Assembly: GCA_026182355.1 (NCBI GenBank)
Contig: JAPFBL010000008.1
Location: 1,427,501 to 1,491,500, forward strand
Reading direction: 5' to 3'
Source of the DNA: Hermatobates lingyangjiaoensis
Lineage: Eukaryota; Arthropoda; Insecta; Hemiptera; Hermatobatidae
Length of the DNA stretch: 64,000 nt
In this document: one piece after another, positions 53,223 to 63,735 of the stretch
Numbering within the stretch: position 1 is the first letter of the stretch
Layout: the number at the start of each line of letters is the position of its first letter
Position numbers and translations under genes: made by a program
Notes under the pieces: generated by a model
The model's database searches: none
Told to the model about the DNA's origin: nothing
The model's input: only the letters and a program-made list of their open reading frames with translations

Positions 53223-53699
53223 ACAGAGGAAAACAAGAATTTTAATACGTACATTTTTTAAAAACACAAACAAAAGAAGTACACTATGAAAAATTAAATA
53301 CAATCTTGAGTTTAGGATAACAATGACAATGAATGATATCTATTAATTAACGTAAACTTTGATTTAATTTTTATTCTAATTATTTAACGATTGTAAATGG
53401 TAATATTTAGACAAGTTTTAAAGGAAATAGGTTTAAAGTTTATGTATATAAATTTATATTATTTTGGCTAATTAATTTAAGGTGGATATATATTTTATTT
53501 ATCACATATATTTTATTTTTTAAGGAATAGTTTAAAACATTTCTCTGTATATTATACTAATATTTATATAAGAAAAACTTACAGAAGGGGGATATTTTAA
53601 AATGAGACAATTTAGATGTCATTTGATTGGTCGCCAGTAGAACTTAGTCATTCTAAAAAGGCGCGAATACACTCCACTTCTAGTTTATTCCTCCGCGTC

Positions 53700-54284
53700 A
53701 TCTTTAATCCTGTTTATTCTTTTCCTAATATTTCGTTTTTGGATATGAAAATTATACGAGGGAATAACGGAATTATACTAACAGATTGGTATAGTAAACC
53801 AACCAATTCAGGGAGAATATTGAATTATTATTCATCACATGCTGTAAGTCAAAAATTGAATTGTGTAAAAAACTTAATAAAAAAGGTGATAGATATTAGC
53901 AGCCCGTGTTTTTTAAATGAAAATAAGAAAAAGGTGAAATTCCTGTTGGAAAAAAACTCTTACCCAGGAAATCTAATAGAACGTATTTGGAGAAAGTATT
54001 TAAGAGAACAGACGGAACACAGGGAAAGAACTACTGATAACCATCAAATGATGAATAAAAGATATTTCAAATTCCCATTTATTGAAGAGTTGTCACAATA
54101 TATTAAAAAACTGTTAAAAAGAAACTTACCAGAAATCAATTTAGCATATAATAAACAAAAAGTAAAATTATTATTTTCTAATTTAAAAGACAAGATACCA
54201 AAAGATTTAGAAAGTAATATTATTTATTCAATAAAATGTATAGAATGTAATAAGAAGTATATTGTGAAACCAGTAGATTGTTAA
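53700..54284 (+). pseudogene. PLE family C RT end and GIY-YIG fragment, frameshifted
   Basis: Homology to 51475-52540 begins around PNISFLDMKIIRGNNG and continues YSKPTNSGRILNYYSSH, SPCFLNENKKKVKFLL, YFKFPFIEELSQYI and IIYSIKCIECNKKYI. The frame then shifts near 54265 so the rest of the nuclease is out of frame (scraps to ~54500). The upstream frame from 53616 is unrelated. YVDD is missing because of the 5' truncation. Dead copy. Confidence 0.75.
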
Positions 54285-54797
54285 AAGAAAGATATATTCA
54301 AATATTTGTTAGAAAAAAGATTAATGCGACAGCGTAGACTAACATTCAATAATGAAGGCCATACATTGACTTTGATGGACAACCAGTAATGGTGAACAGG
54401 ACGAACATAGAAGAACACCATTGAAAATGCTATTCATTAGAAAAAGATCATGATGATTAATCATAGAAACGACATAGCAAATTTAAATAGTGTTTATTCT
54501 AGTATTTTGAATACCTAACAGATTTAGTGAAATTTTGTTCAATAGTCACCTGCTTATCAGCTGTACAGAGTCGGTTATTAACGGTTTTTCATTTGAATAG
54601 TTTAACCTTCAATACTAGTTTAGTAATGTAATTGTAATAGTTACTTCAATTTCCAATACTCCTACTTGTGTAAGTACATCGTAAAAAACTTTGTTTTTAT
54701 AGTTAGACTCCTTCTTTTTCTCTTTTTTATTATTCTGTCATTGTTGTCCTAATACTCAAGATTGTATTTAATTTTTCATAGTGTACTTCTTTTGTAG

Positions 54798-54838
54798 GCC
54801 TTTGGAAAAAGATTTTAAATAAAATCGAAACGTCGGCA
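54798..54838 (+). ncRNA. hammerhead-like motif (family C)
   Basis: CTTTGGA, AAAA, stem II GATTTT/AAAATC, GAAA, ACGU, C, GG. Confidence 0.45.
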
Positions 54839-54938
54839 ATGAGAGTTTGAATTGAAAGTGGAAGAAACTGACCGCATCCCGATCTATCATTTTTTAGTTG
54901 TATATCTGTCACACGGTCAGATTTAGAAGTTTTATTAT

Positions 54939-54972
<34 letters not shown>

Positions 54973-55020
54973 GGTGAAACGATTCTTCGAACTGATTTTC
55001 AATTGATTTTCTAGTATATA

Positions 55021-55262
55021 ATTATATATATATATATATATATATAAAGATTTCACATGAACACGTGAAATAAAAATCAATGATCAACCCACAATAAGAA
55101 ATGGGAAAACAAGACTAAGATCTTTCAACCGTAACAAGCGGTCTTCGTCAGAGTCAAAAACCCAACAGTTGGGTTTTTGACTCTGACGAAGACCGCTTGT
55201 TACGGTTGAAAGATCTTAGTCTTGTTTTCCCATTTCTTATTGTGGTTTCATCATTGATTATA
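55021..55262. mobile_element. near-perfect palindrome of two PLE family A ends
   Basis: Minus end 55047-55166 and plus end 55167-55258 meet at aacccaacagttgggttt. Both hammerheads are complete (minus 55115-55155, plus 55178-55222) with GACT/AGTC stem I, GACC/GGTT stem II and AGAUCU. (TA)n at 55021-55046 and TA-rich sequence from 55259 border it. Same structure as 45184-45424 but with ~10 bases more at the centre. Confidence 0.85.
55115..55222. ncRNA. two divergent hammerhead motifs (family A)
   Basis: Minus CTGACGA at 55144-55150, plus CTGACGA at 55183-55189. All core positions are kept on both strands. Confidence 0.7.
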
Positions 55263-55273
55263 TATAATAAATA

Positions 55274-55282
<9 letters not shown>

Positions 55283-55318
<36 letters not shown>

Positions 55319-55430
55319 TGTGGGGGGAAGTGTGTGTGTTTGTGTGTGTGTGCGTGAGTGGAAGTGTGTGTGTTTGTGTGTGTTAGTGTTAGTGTGAGTG
55401 TGTGAGTGTATGTGTGTGAGCAGAATTTAT
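55283..55430. repeat. (TG)n microsatellite, compound
   Basis: Long TG runs interrupted by gagtg and tgtttg variants. Confidence 0.95.
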
Positions 55431-55685
55431 TAAAGTAGAAAAGAGTAAACACCATATTTTATGATTAAGTTTCCCTAAGTTCTGAGACAAAACAGCGTTC
55501 TCGGTATCCTCATGTTACCTTTTAGGCTATAGTACTCGTATTTATGGAAAAATAGTTTTGAATGTTAATAATCTGTCCATGTAAATTAGCTTTGATTTTA
55601 GTTTTTTAGTAAGTTTTGAAATTTATATGGTGTGATTTGAGTAGAGTCAAAAATTAAAATTGCACTTAAATTTGAATAATGCTTT

Positions 55686-56000
55686 AATCTATGACCAATC
55701 AGCAATTACTAAGGAGAAAATGACTTTAATTGAATGAAACTTAAATGCATGACTAAGAGATAATTACTAAGAAGGAAATGACTTTAATTAAATGATACTT
55801 GAATCCATGATTAATCGGTAATTAATAAAGAGAAAATCGTTTTATGAATGCAACTTAAATCCTTAACTAATAGATTGCTAAGAAGGATTTTAATTGAATG
55901 AAATTTGAATTCATGACTAATCGATAATTACTAAGGAGGAAACCATTTTAATTGACAACTTTAATCAATGACTAATCAGTAATCATTAATTATCAGTAAT
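55686..56000. repeat. degenerate ~58-bp tandem repeat, 6 units
   Basis: Units start at about 55686, 55744, 55802, 55858, 55908 and 55963, each with aat-c-atgactaatc, aattactaaggag, atgactttaattgaatg, aacttt blocks. The first two are exactly 58 bp; later ones carry deletions. Confidence 0.7.
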
Positions 56001-57000
56001 GACCTGTCCAACCGTATCGGTTACTAAATATTAATTTTTCCTTATCTTAGATAAAGCGTGACACGGGTAGGTACAAGGGTATTCACATATAGATTTTGAA
56101 ACTACATAGACTAGACTAATTGGAAAACTATGTGTTTAGTAATCACATCTTACGAACAACAGTTTAAAAAAAATTATATTTTTAGCATAATTTGATTATT
56201 TAACGGGCAATATACTCAGTATGTATGTTACAAATGAACCAAAGCGCTATTGTTAATTACATCTTCAAGAGCTCTATATGGATGACTATGCGTTATAGTG
56301 TTTCTATTGAAAAATCTTAAACCCTATAGATGCCATTATCTTGCATTTACATAGAATGTGACCAAACGGTTGTCAGCCTCATCAATACAGAGTCTGCATT
56401 ATTTGTATAACAGTATTTCCAGCTTTCTTAAACCAAAAGAGAACCATTTTGTTTAGCCACGTTCCATTTACTTTTCTTTTCTTTCATTTCTCAACTGCAT
56501 TCTCAATTAAGCTGAGGTGTGTGATGGAAAAAAGCTTCAGGCCGTAGAAGCTTTGTTTGATTCTAACCTTTTCCTACACACTCCTGCCTTATTACCCTAT
56601 ACTATTTTGTGTCCAATTTTCACTTGAGAGTAAACTTATTTCACCAGTTATACTGTTAATTGACCCAGTGATATACCAGACAAGAGCCGTTACTTGAAAA
56701 CAGAAAATTTACAATCTAGATGTTCATTTATGATCACAATGACACACTTGTAGAATATTCTATGAGGGGAAGTGCATTTGGCAACTATAGAACAAATTAT
56801 TAATGCTCCGATCTATTAATTTTTTGTAAATTTTATCTCAAAAGGAAGATTTTCTATTTTGTACAATCACTTTCCTGTTACCCTTTGACATGCTTGTCTG
56901 CGTAGTTTATTAAAGCTAACATTGATATCTTTTCAATTATCTTAGCATACAACTAATGCATATCATACTATTGTTTATGGCAACAGTATTAGTAATTTTA
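56001..57000. other. AT-rich region, nothing supported
   Basis: No feature seen. Confidence 0.4.
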
Positions 57001-57007
57001 TAACAAC

Positions 57008-57310
57008 ATAGGTAAGGTTAGGTTAGGTTACAGTGGCCGTCCCGAGAGAGAACACACATAGGCTGCAAGCCGGCCCCTTGTGATACCACAAAGAAGAAGT
57101 AGGGCTATTCTCCCACGTCCCTGGTCCACTCGAACCACCTCGTGAGAACAATAAATCTAGACAGATCCCTGATACCAGTGGATGCTAAGTTCTCAAGATT
57201 GTCAAAGAAGTACTCTCCTAATGCTTCTTTCCTTGTTTGAGCGAAACCAGGCCATTGACAGAGAAAGTGAGGAATTGTCTCTTCCTCTTCCTAAAAATCC
57301 CTCGCCTCAA
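57008..57310 (-). pseudogene. LINE ORF2 C-terminus and CCTAA-tailed 3'UTR
   Basis: Reverse complement: EEEETIPHFLCQWPGFAQTR, KEALGEYFFDNLENLAST, GIRDLSRFIVLTRWFEW and a stop, then cctacttcttctttgtgg, the tail tatgtgtgttctctctcggg, acggccactgtaacc and CCTAA units. The 'EEET..HFLC..P.F...R' pattern is the Cys/His C-terminal region of Jockey/I/CR1-type LINE proteins. It is a 5'-truncated copy, better preserved than the one at 4.33 kb. Its last ~70 bases match the SINE tail. Confidence 0.7.
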
Positions 57311-59150
57311 TTCCTAACCTTACATGCATAGTCCAAAACCTATACCATCAGAAGTATCTTTGCGGTCACCTGCTTATCTTTGTGCAACAAATGGCGCTTT
57401 TAATGATCGCACACATACTTGGGTGTAACTTTTAATAATCAAAATTTCAGTTTGTAGTATATCCTATGCTTATAATATATAGCTTTTTGTTAATCCATTA
57501 TGAAGTAATTATGTTTTTAGTGCTGATTCAATGGGCAATAAAGATGCGTTATCATAAACTCCTTTCATATCGATGAAGTAGCCTATTGTAGATCTTTGAA
57601 ACCTGCAAGAATTTTTTATTTCTTAGTGAAAGTTTTTGGAGCTGTTTCTATCAATTTGCTCTCCTTATAAAAATGCTTATCTATCTAAAACTCCTTATGT
57701 TACAATAGGTAGAACTTTTTGTCATTTATAATATAATATTACTCTCCTAATATATTGGCTTTTTAAATATTCATTATAAGAGAATACCTAACATAACATG
57801 TTATGTTCCTTCATTCACCGGAGAATAAGTATAACAGTAGTGCTCTATTGTCATACAGAATAAAAACGTACTATTACCATATTATTCATTATTACTTGAT
57901 AAAGAATGCTACCCAATAAGAATTGAGTTCTTAAACACATCAAAACAATATGTCTGACAATTAGATACGTTAAAGGGTGTAACATGTAGATTGATTGTAA
58001 CATTTTAGCTTCACAACCCTCCTGAACCCTTGGAGATCACAATGGAATATTTATTGACTGGCGTTTGCTTTTATAGTTTTAAGCATTATATTCTTGTTAC
58101 ATGTTACATTATTAACTATTTGAAGTATATTAAAATTTCTAGTATTAAACCTTAAAACAAGAATTATGTTTTAAATTTCCAATCAATGCAAACATATTCG
58201 GCAAGTAGAGCTCAGTTTTCATATCTGACTAGCGTATTTTGCTACATAGTTATATTGCTATAATACAGCTATTTTCAGTAATCAGAATTTACTTCCAATT
58301 TTTTTTGGCTGACTACCTTTAGCCTCACTTTCTTCACAATTCTTCAAGTTTCTGAAGTTAAACGTTTAACGTTAAATAAACAATTGCTGAAATCATAAAA
58401 TGTATCATAACGACTCTTTCCTTCCACGTAACTTCGATGAGAAGGTATTTAGTTCAATCTTTTACAATGTTTTATTTTTGAGTATAATTTCATTATAATT
58501 CGTTAAACGGTGTGACCAGTATCGTGTCCACAAGATTTAATAATCAAACAACAGTCAATTTTTACATTTTATTATAAAAATAACCTTTCCGGTTACTAAA
58601 ACTCTGAAGTTTATTCAGGCAATCCTGCTCTTGGTTTCATTAAAATTCAGTGACTTCAATACTCTCGATTTTGTGGTATAATACAATTGATAGATAGTTG
58701 TAATCTATTCTATGGCTTCTCCATTAATACATTTATATAATAGTGTTCATTCACTAGATTTGTAAGGAAGTTATCAAAAGCTTATTTATTTAAAAAACAG
58801 CTACAGTAATTGAGTAAACCGAAAACTTTTTTCTATTTTTTGATAACATTTTTTTTTCTTTTGATTTGGCATTTTGGTGCAAATATTGTATTTTATTTAC
58901 AGAAGATGCTTATTTATAAAAAGCTTGAAATGTTACAACAGATAGAACTTATAGTATTAATTTTTATGCAGTGACACTCTTCTAATATGTTAAGCTCATG
59001 AAAAATATATATTGAAAGAATACCCAAGAAGAAATTTTAAGTTAACTGAATCGCTTGAGAAGTGGAATATAATTTTTACCGTTTTGTCACAAAGAACGAA
59101 AAAGTATATTTGTCATACTTCGAAACAATGGGGTTCTTAAACACATTAAG
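57311..59150. other. AT-rich region, nothing supported
   Basis: No coding or repeat assignment. Confidence 0.4.
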
Positions 59151-59154
59151 AACT

Positions 59155-59385
59155 ATATAAAAAGATTTCACAATTAGAACGTGAAACAAAAGTCAGTGTT
59201 TAAACAACAGTAAGAAAATGAGAAAATGATTAACATCTTTCAACCAAACCTTGTGGTCTTCATCAGAGTCTAACTGATCTGTAACAGCGTCGGAGTAACT
59301 GATCAGACCAATTTTTTGGGTTGAAAGATCTTAGTAATTTTTTTGATTGTTTTACTATAGTTTAGACATTTAGAACTATGTATAT
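59155..59385 (-). mobile_element. old PLE family A end with partial inverted tail
   Basis: aaaagatttcacaattagaa, aacatctttcaaccaaacc and catcagagtctaac on the minus side, with a plus-side tail scrap (gttgaaagatcttagtaatt) at 59320. Confidence 0.55.
59229..59271 (-). ncRNA. hammerhead ribozyme motif (CUGAUGA core)
   Basis: Minus strand: AGACT, CTGATGA (59260-59266), spacer, stem II GACC/GGTT with a longer loop, GAAA, then GATGTTAATC. It is the only family A copy with the classical CUGAUGA core, although stem III is no longer a palindrome. Confidence 0.55.
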
Positions 59386-59925
59386 CTGACATTATTATTT
59401 GAATATGGCTAGGACATTTAGATTGATTACAACACTTCTGTTAGACAGCCATTCATAACACGCTGGTAAACATCTTTCAAATGTATGACAATATATACTC
59501 ATCTCTCAAAAAACATAACCTGTTGAATATCATTTTGAATAATAGCATAATTGAATTTATTTAATATAAATAAGTTTATCGGCAAATATTTAAGAACAAC
59601 ATTAACCTTATCATTTACCTTTTGAAACGTTTAATATGAGTAAAATTTAAAACAAAATTTTTTTATCTAATATATAAATTTTTCATTAATTGCTAAAATT
59701 TTAGCTTATTGATGGTGAAATAGTTGACTGAAATAGATGTTCAAGGCAATCATGTGTTTGTGGAACTATAGTCCTAATATTTTTTTACTTATATAACATG
59801 AATTAAAAATATTTATTATTATATTATAAATAATATAACATATTATTTTATTTGATAGTTAAGAACATAGTACTTAATTAACTTTTATAATAATAAATTA
59901 TATAAACACATAATGAAGTCTCAAA
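59386..59925. other. AT-rich region, nothing supported
   Basis: No feature seen. Confidence 0.4.
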
Positions 59926-59929
59926 AAAA

Positions 59930-60405
59930 CAAAAAATACTGGATTGGCCTACCCTCCCAATTAAGACATGTCTAAATAGGAAATGTTTATTAGTCTTTCA
60001 TTCCTAGAGGTAAAACACGTAATGATTGATCGATTTATGAATATATATCCTTATTTCTGTATATCACACCTCTGATACATATATTATCATTAGTATAACT
60101 ACAGCAGTAATAACATTTTTGAAAAGCGAAAGTGAAGATTTCGTATAATATCTTACATTGAAGTGAAATATGTAATATCTTACAGAAAAACATGGATTTT
60201 GTTCCAATAGCTAGTGGATCTCTTATATAGTTTATCTAACCTCCTTCTATATTGAAGATTTAAGACAAATGTTCCCATTTAAAACTTGAAAATATTACTA
60301 TATTGTCTGAAAAATGTCAGAAACATTTAAGAAAAAATGTTACTTTAAAATAATTTGTAATACATGATGTAGGATAATTTCATTAATTATTTTTGAAAGA
60401 ATGTT
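59930..60405 (-). mobile_element. inverted 3' part of a HINE-like element
   Basis: Its reverse complement follows copy 3 between about 43640 and 44080 (aatgaaattatcctacatc, ttggaacaaaatccatg, gttattactgctgtagttat, aatgaaagactaataaac). It ends where copy 4 starts. Confidence 0.6.
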
Positions 60406-60408
60406 TTT

Positions 60409-62417
60409 AATTTAACATAAGTAAAGTATAGTGATCGTGAAAAAACTCTATCTTGAGATTTAGACGGAATTACATGTTTTGAGGTCCCAGAAGTCGTTTT
60501 ATGATGTTTTTACGATGATGTCTGTGTGTGTGTGGGTGGGTGTGTTAGCATTGCTTGTTACCACGCTACGGTCCAGAATCATTGATGGATCAAGTTGATA
60601 CTTTACACAAAAATGGGCCCTATAGTGTAGTGTAGATGATCCTTATTGTTTGGGAAGAATTATGCATGACGGGAAAGTCACTTTTTTTGCCAAAAACCGG
60701 TTTTTAGAAAACATTTTTTTCTCCTAAACAGCTAATTCTAGAGTTTTGAAATTTTGACATTATCTTTGAGGTTACAAACGGAATAAACGAAAAATATATT
60801 CAGAATTTTAAAAAGAAGAAATTATTTTTTTTCAATAAAATTTAAAAATTTTCACTTACAATTCCATCTCAAAGACTGTGAGAGCGATACAAGCTATACC
60901 GTTTGATGGATCAAACTGAAGCTATGTCTAAAAATAGAACATTATGTGGAGATTGAGTTGAGATAATTGTTTTGAAAATTACATTCTTGAAAGGGGCGTT
61001 ATATTACGATTTCTGTTTTCACAAAATATTTTTTTGACGCTAAATGGCTCATTAAAAAGTTATGAAAATTTGACCAAAAATGGAACAAAAAATTAGGAAT
61101 TTATAAAAAAAAAATCATGAAATTTTAATCAGGGCAAATAGCAATAAATCTATAAAAACTGTTTGTTTATCGTAAACTAAGGGATCACCTGCTATACTTG
61201 TCAAATTCTTGATATATTTTTACATTGTTTACATTGACTTAGAAATTTTTTGAGAGAATCCACTGAAATAAAATTGATATTTGTAATGGAAAAATGTAAA
61301 TGATTTATTGATTTATATGACATATAAAAGGAATAATATTATTACAAGTAACATAAATAAATTTCCTTTGCCTTCAATGGTATGATTGCTTGTCTCATAA
61401 AATGCTTTAATAAATTTATATATTGCACCCTTGAGCAGAACTTAATAACTGTTATAATTACTTCATCTTTGTGAATTATAGTATCTTTCCGTGATATTGA
61501 AATGTGACGAATGGACTCTTTCTTCAAAAAAGAGGATTTATATTTGTTGAGAAATATCCAGTTTTTTAACTATTCTAATCAAATAGTACATATTTATTAT
61601 TTTCAAAAATTAGAAAGTCCCAACTTTAAAAGTTTTAAATTATACTGAATAGCTGGTTTTGACTTTGATTTGAGTATGTAAACTGTCTAATTACTAATAT
61701 AATTATTCTCAATATACATTAATATCAACCTTATAACAGAGTACAGCAGGCAGGAAAAGGTAACATTCGCTCAGAGAAAATTTGTACATATGATTTTGAC
61801 AAAGGGGAAGGAAAATGACTTTATTAAATACTAAGAAGCCATAAAATTCCCAGTATAATAATTCTATAAAAGGCCAAAAATGTAAAACATAATTCAGAAT
61901 TGAAGTCTCTCGTTTGAAGATTAATAAATGTAATTATCGTACATCCTTAATTATAAATTATGTTGAAATGACATTTTTTCGTGGATGTTTATGATATTTT
62001 CAGAGAAAAAAAGGGTATTTTCCTGTTTTAAATTTAAAAATTTTGCTTAAATATTCAATATAGAAGGAGGTCAAGTAAACGATGTAAGAAATCTACTGGC
62101 TATTTTAACAAAAGCCATGTTCTCATGTAGGAGATTATTTCGTATCAAAAAATTTTGTACTTTGGCTTTTCATAAATGTTATTACTGCTGTAGTTATACT
62201 AGTGAGATTATTTACATCAGTGGTGTGTTATACAAAAATAAGCTTATATATTGATAAGTCGATCAGTCACTATCTGTACTACCTCAGGAATGAAAGACTA
62301 ATAAACATCTTCCATTTAGGTGTTTACATTATGCATAAATGAGATATTATATATTATATACCCAAGAAGATTGATATTAAATTTACTTATAGTAAAGTTG
62401 AGTGTAGGCTATTCCAG
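60409..62417 (+). mobile_element. HINE-like element, copy 4 (long subfamily)
   Basis: It starts taacataagtaaagtatagtg (left half of the palindrome decayed) and has all conserved blocks, a microsatellite at 60521-60545, and the extra ~430 bases of the long subfamily (about 61340-61790). It ends acttatagtaaagttgagtg with the GAGTG-TAGGC-TATTC hairpin (one mismatch) and cagag. Confidence 0.7.
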
Positions 62418-62439
62418 AGGATTATCTATAACCAATACA

Positions 62440-62905
62440 TGCATTTTTGTGGCATGTTTTGGTGAGTATTCACCATCATCAAGTTATAATTTTGTTGAGC
62501 TGAACTAACACAGAGATTGTTATGTTAAAACAACTGATTAACTAAAGTACAGGCTGAGCAGTTTGGTGTTGGCCGAAATTTTCATTTTCTAATCTAGTTA
62601 TGAGTTATTTCAAAATGTTAAAAACTTTTTCTAAAGTGCAAATCTGAATTCTATGCTTTAGTTTAGTTTAGTTCAACAAAATTATTGTCTCATAATTGTG
62701 AATGCTCACCAAAGCATGTAATAAGAATGTATATATTATTATTTATTGATAACATTAAAACTAAATAAAATTATGAATGAATGTGAAATTAAGCGCTTAC
62801 AAATTTCCTGATTTTCTGAAGACATAAGGTTAGAACTTCGGAAACTAGAAAAACTGAGTAGAAAGTAGTAAGACTGAGAAATAGTATTTGCTCAACAAAA
62901 TATAT
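62440..62905. mobile_element. PLE end foldback, eroded
   Basis: aacatgttttggtgagtatt-type sequence (62449-62515) returns inverted at 62655-62723 (gaatgctcaccaaagcatg). A minus hammerhead-like motif at 62449-62490 reads CTTGATGA, T, stem II GGTGA/TCACC, AAAA, CATGCC. On the plus side, N-terminal ORF scraps (IRLELRKLEKLSRK, 62823-62865) lead towards the (TA)n at 62908. Confidence 0.5.
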
Positions 62906-62907
62906 TT

Positions 62908-62917
62908 ATATACATAC

Positions 62918-63000
<83 letters not shown>
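62908..63000. repeat. (TA)n microsatellite, interrupted
   Basis: Long TA tract with a few interruptions, bordered on both sides by PLE N-terminal ORF scraps reading into it. Confidence 0.9.
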
Positions 63001-63005
<5 letters not shown>

Positions 63006-63109
63006 AAATAACATCAAATTTGGTTGGTACCAGTTTCTTAACAAGCTTCTTAATTTTGCTAAATAACATTCTCGTTATTTTGTCTTAACAGTAAAGCATC
63101 TTTCCTATT

Positions 63110-63150
63110 GTTGACATGTTTCGAATAATCAACATTCATCTTCAGAGCGT
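63110..63150 (-). ncRNA. hammerhead ribozyme motif (ACAUGU type)
   Basis: Minus strand CTCTGAAGA, T, stem II GAAT/ATTC with loop GTTGATT, GAAA, ACAUGU palindrome, C at the cleavage site. Complete core. Confidence 0.7.
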
Positions 63151-63372
63151 GGATAACATTGTGGGTGAATTTTCTCGTTTATATAAGCAAGGTAGAAACA
63201 GTAGGGGTTGTTTTTCTTCTAATTCAAGATAAGCTCTTCCTTAATCCTGTGGGGTGAGTGGCTTCGCGGTGATGACTAACTAACGCGTCAGTCATCTTGA
63301 ATTTGAAGAAAAACAATTCTCACTATTTTCACCTTGCTGATATAAACAAGATATATTATCCGTGACGTTTTT

Positions 63373-63412
63373 ACGTCTTGAAGATGAGTGTTGATAATTC
63401 TGAACATGTCGA
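63373..63412 (+). ncRNA. hammerhead-like motif, mutated partner
   Basis: CTTGAAGA (one insertion), T, stem II arms GAGT/ATTC, then TGAACATGTC with GAAA mutated to GAAC. Confidence 0.45.
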
Positions 63413-63429
63413 CTATAGACAGTATGCTT

Positions 63430-63556
63430 TCCTGTGTAGACGAAATAATGAAAGTGCTGTTTAGGAAAATTGAGAAGTTTATTAAGAAACAGGTATCAGG
63501 AAGGTTTGGCATATTTGTAATAATGTATGTCCTAAGAAAGGACTGCTGCCTAAATG

Positions 63557-63567
<11 letters not shown>
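63430..63567 (+). pseudogene. PLE N-terminal ORF fragment
   Basis: KVLFRKIEKFIKKQ and, after a frame change, CPKKGLLPKCINI then YIYI into (TA)n. The minus-strand counterpart (63069-63001) reads LFSKIKKLVKKLVPTKFD and VIFNI before its TA run. Confidence 0.5.
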
Positions 63568-63609
<42 letters not shown>

Positions 63610-63690
63610 AAACAGGAAAACGATCAAAAAGGACAACAAACGTTTCACGATGAATCACAAACACAGAACTAAGGAACGAACACACTTACG

Positions 63691-63726
63691 GTCTCTAATT
63701 TTCGGTTGAACTATCATCAGGAGAGT
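63691..63726 (-). ncRNA. hammerhead ribozyme motif (CUGAUGA core)
   Basis: Minus strand CTCTC, CTGATGA (63714-63720), spacer, stem II GTT/AAC, GAAA, AAUU palindrome, A, GAGA. Stem I UCUC/GAGA is perfect. Confidence 0.7.
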
Positions 63727-63735
63727 TGAGAAGAC

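Larger units (their letters stand above)
53101..54905 (+). mobile_element. PLE family C copy 2, foldback, flanked by (TA)n
   Basis: A minus-strand end (53110-53350, including gatagatcgggatgcggtca and the inverted 'caatcttgag' 3'UTR block) is followed by a truncated plus-strand coding region (53616-54284 and decayed continuation to ~54500), 3'UTR and a plus-strand end (54790-54905). Confidence 0.8.
63001..63606. mobile_element. PLE end foldback with two hammerheads and N-terminal ORF pieces
   Basis: The minus unit reads outward to the left TA run, the plus unit to the right TA run (63560-63606). The interior 63165-63235 and 63290-63350 are also inverted copies (accttgctgatataaacaag versus its complement). 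Between them is a GC-richer ~50-base insert (gtggggtgagtggcttcgcg). Confidence 0.75.

Noticed and set aside
45184..55262. CRISPR-like spaced repeats, suggested by repeated identical blocks with palindromic cores
   Set aside because: Eukaryotic context, irregular spacing, inverted orientation and PLE flanks explain them.
55258..55455. Frame coding for Thr-His repeats
   Set aside because: It is the translation of a (TG)n microsatellite.
60409..62417. A protein-coding gene in the four-copy repeat (several 60-100 codon frames)
   Set aside because: The frames are not conserved between the copies, which differ by indels inside them.
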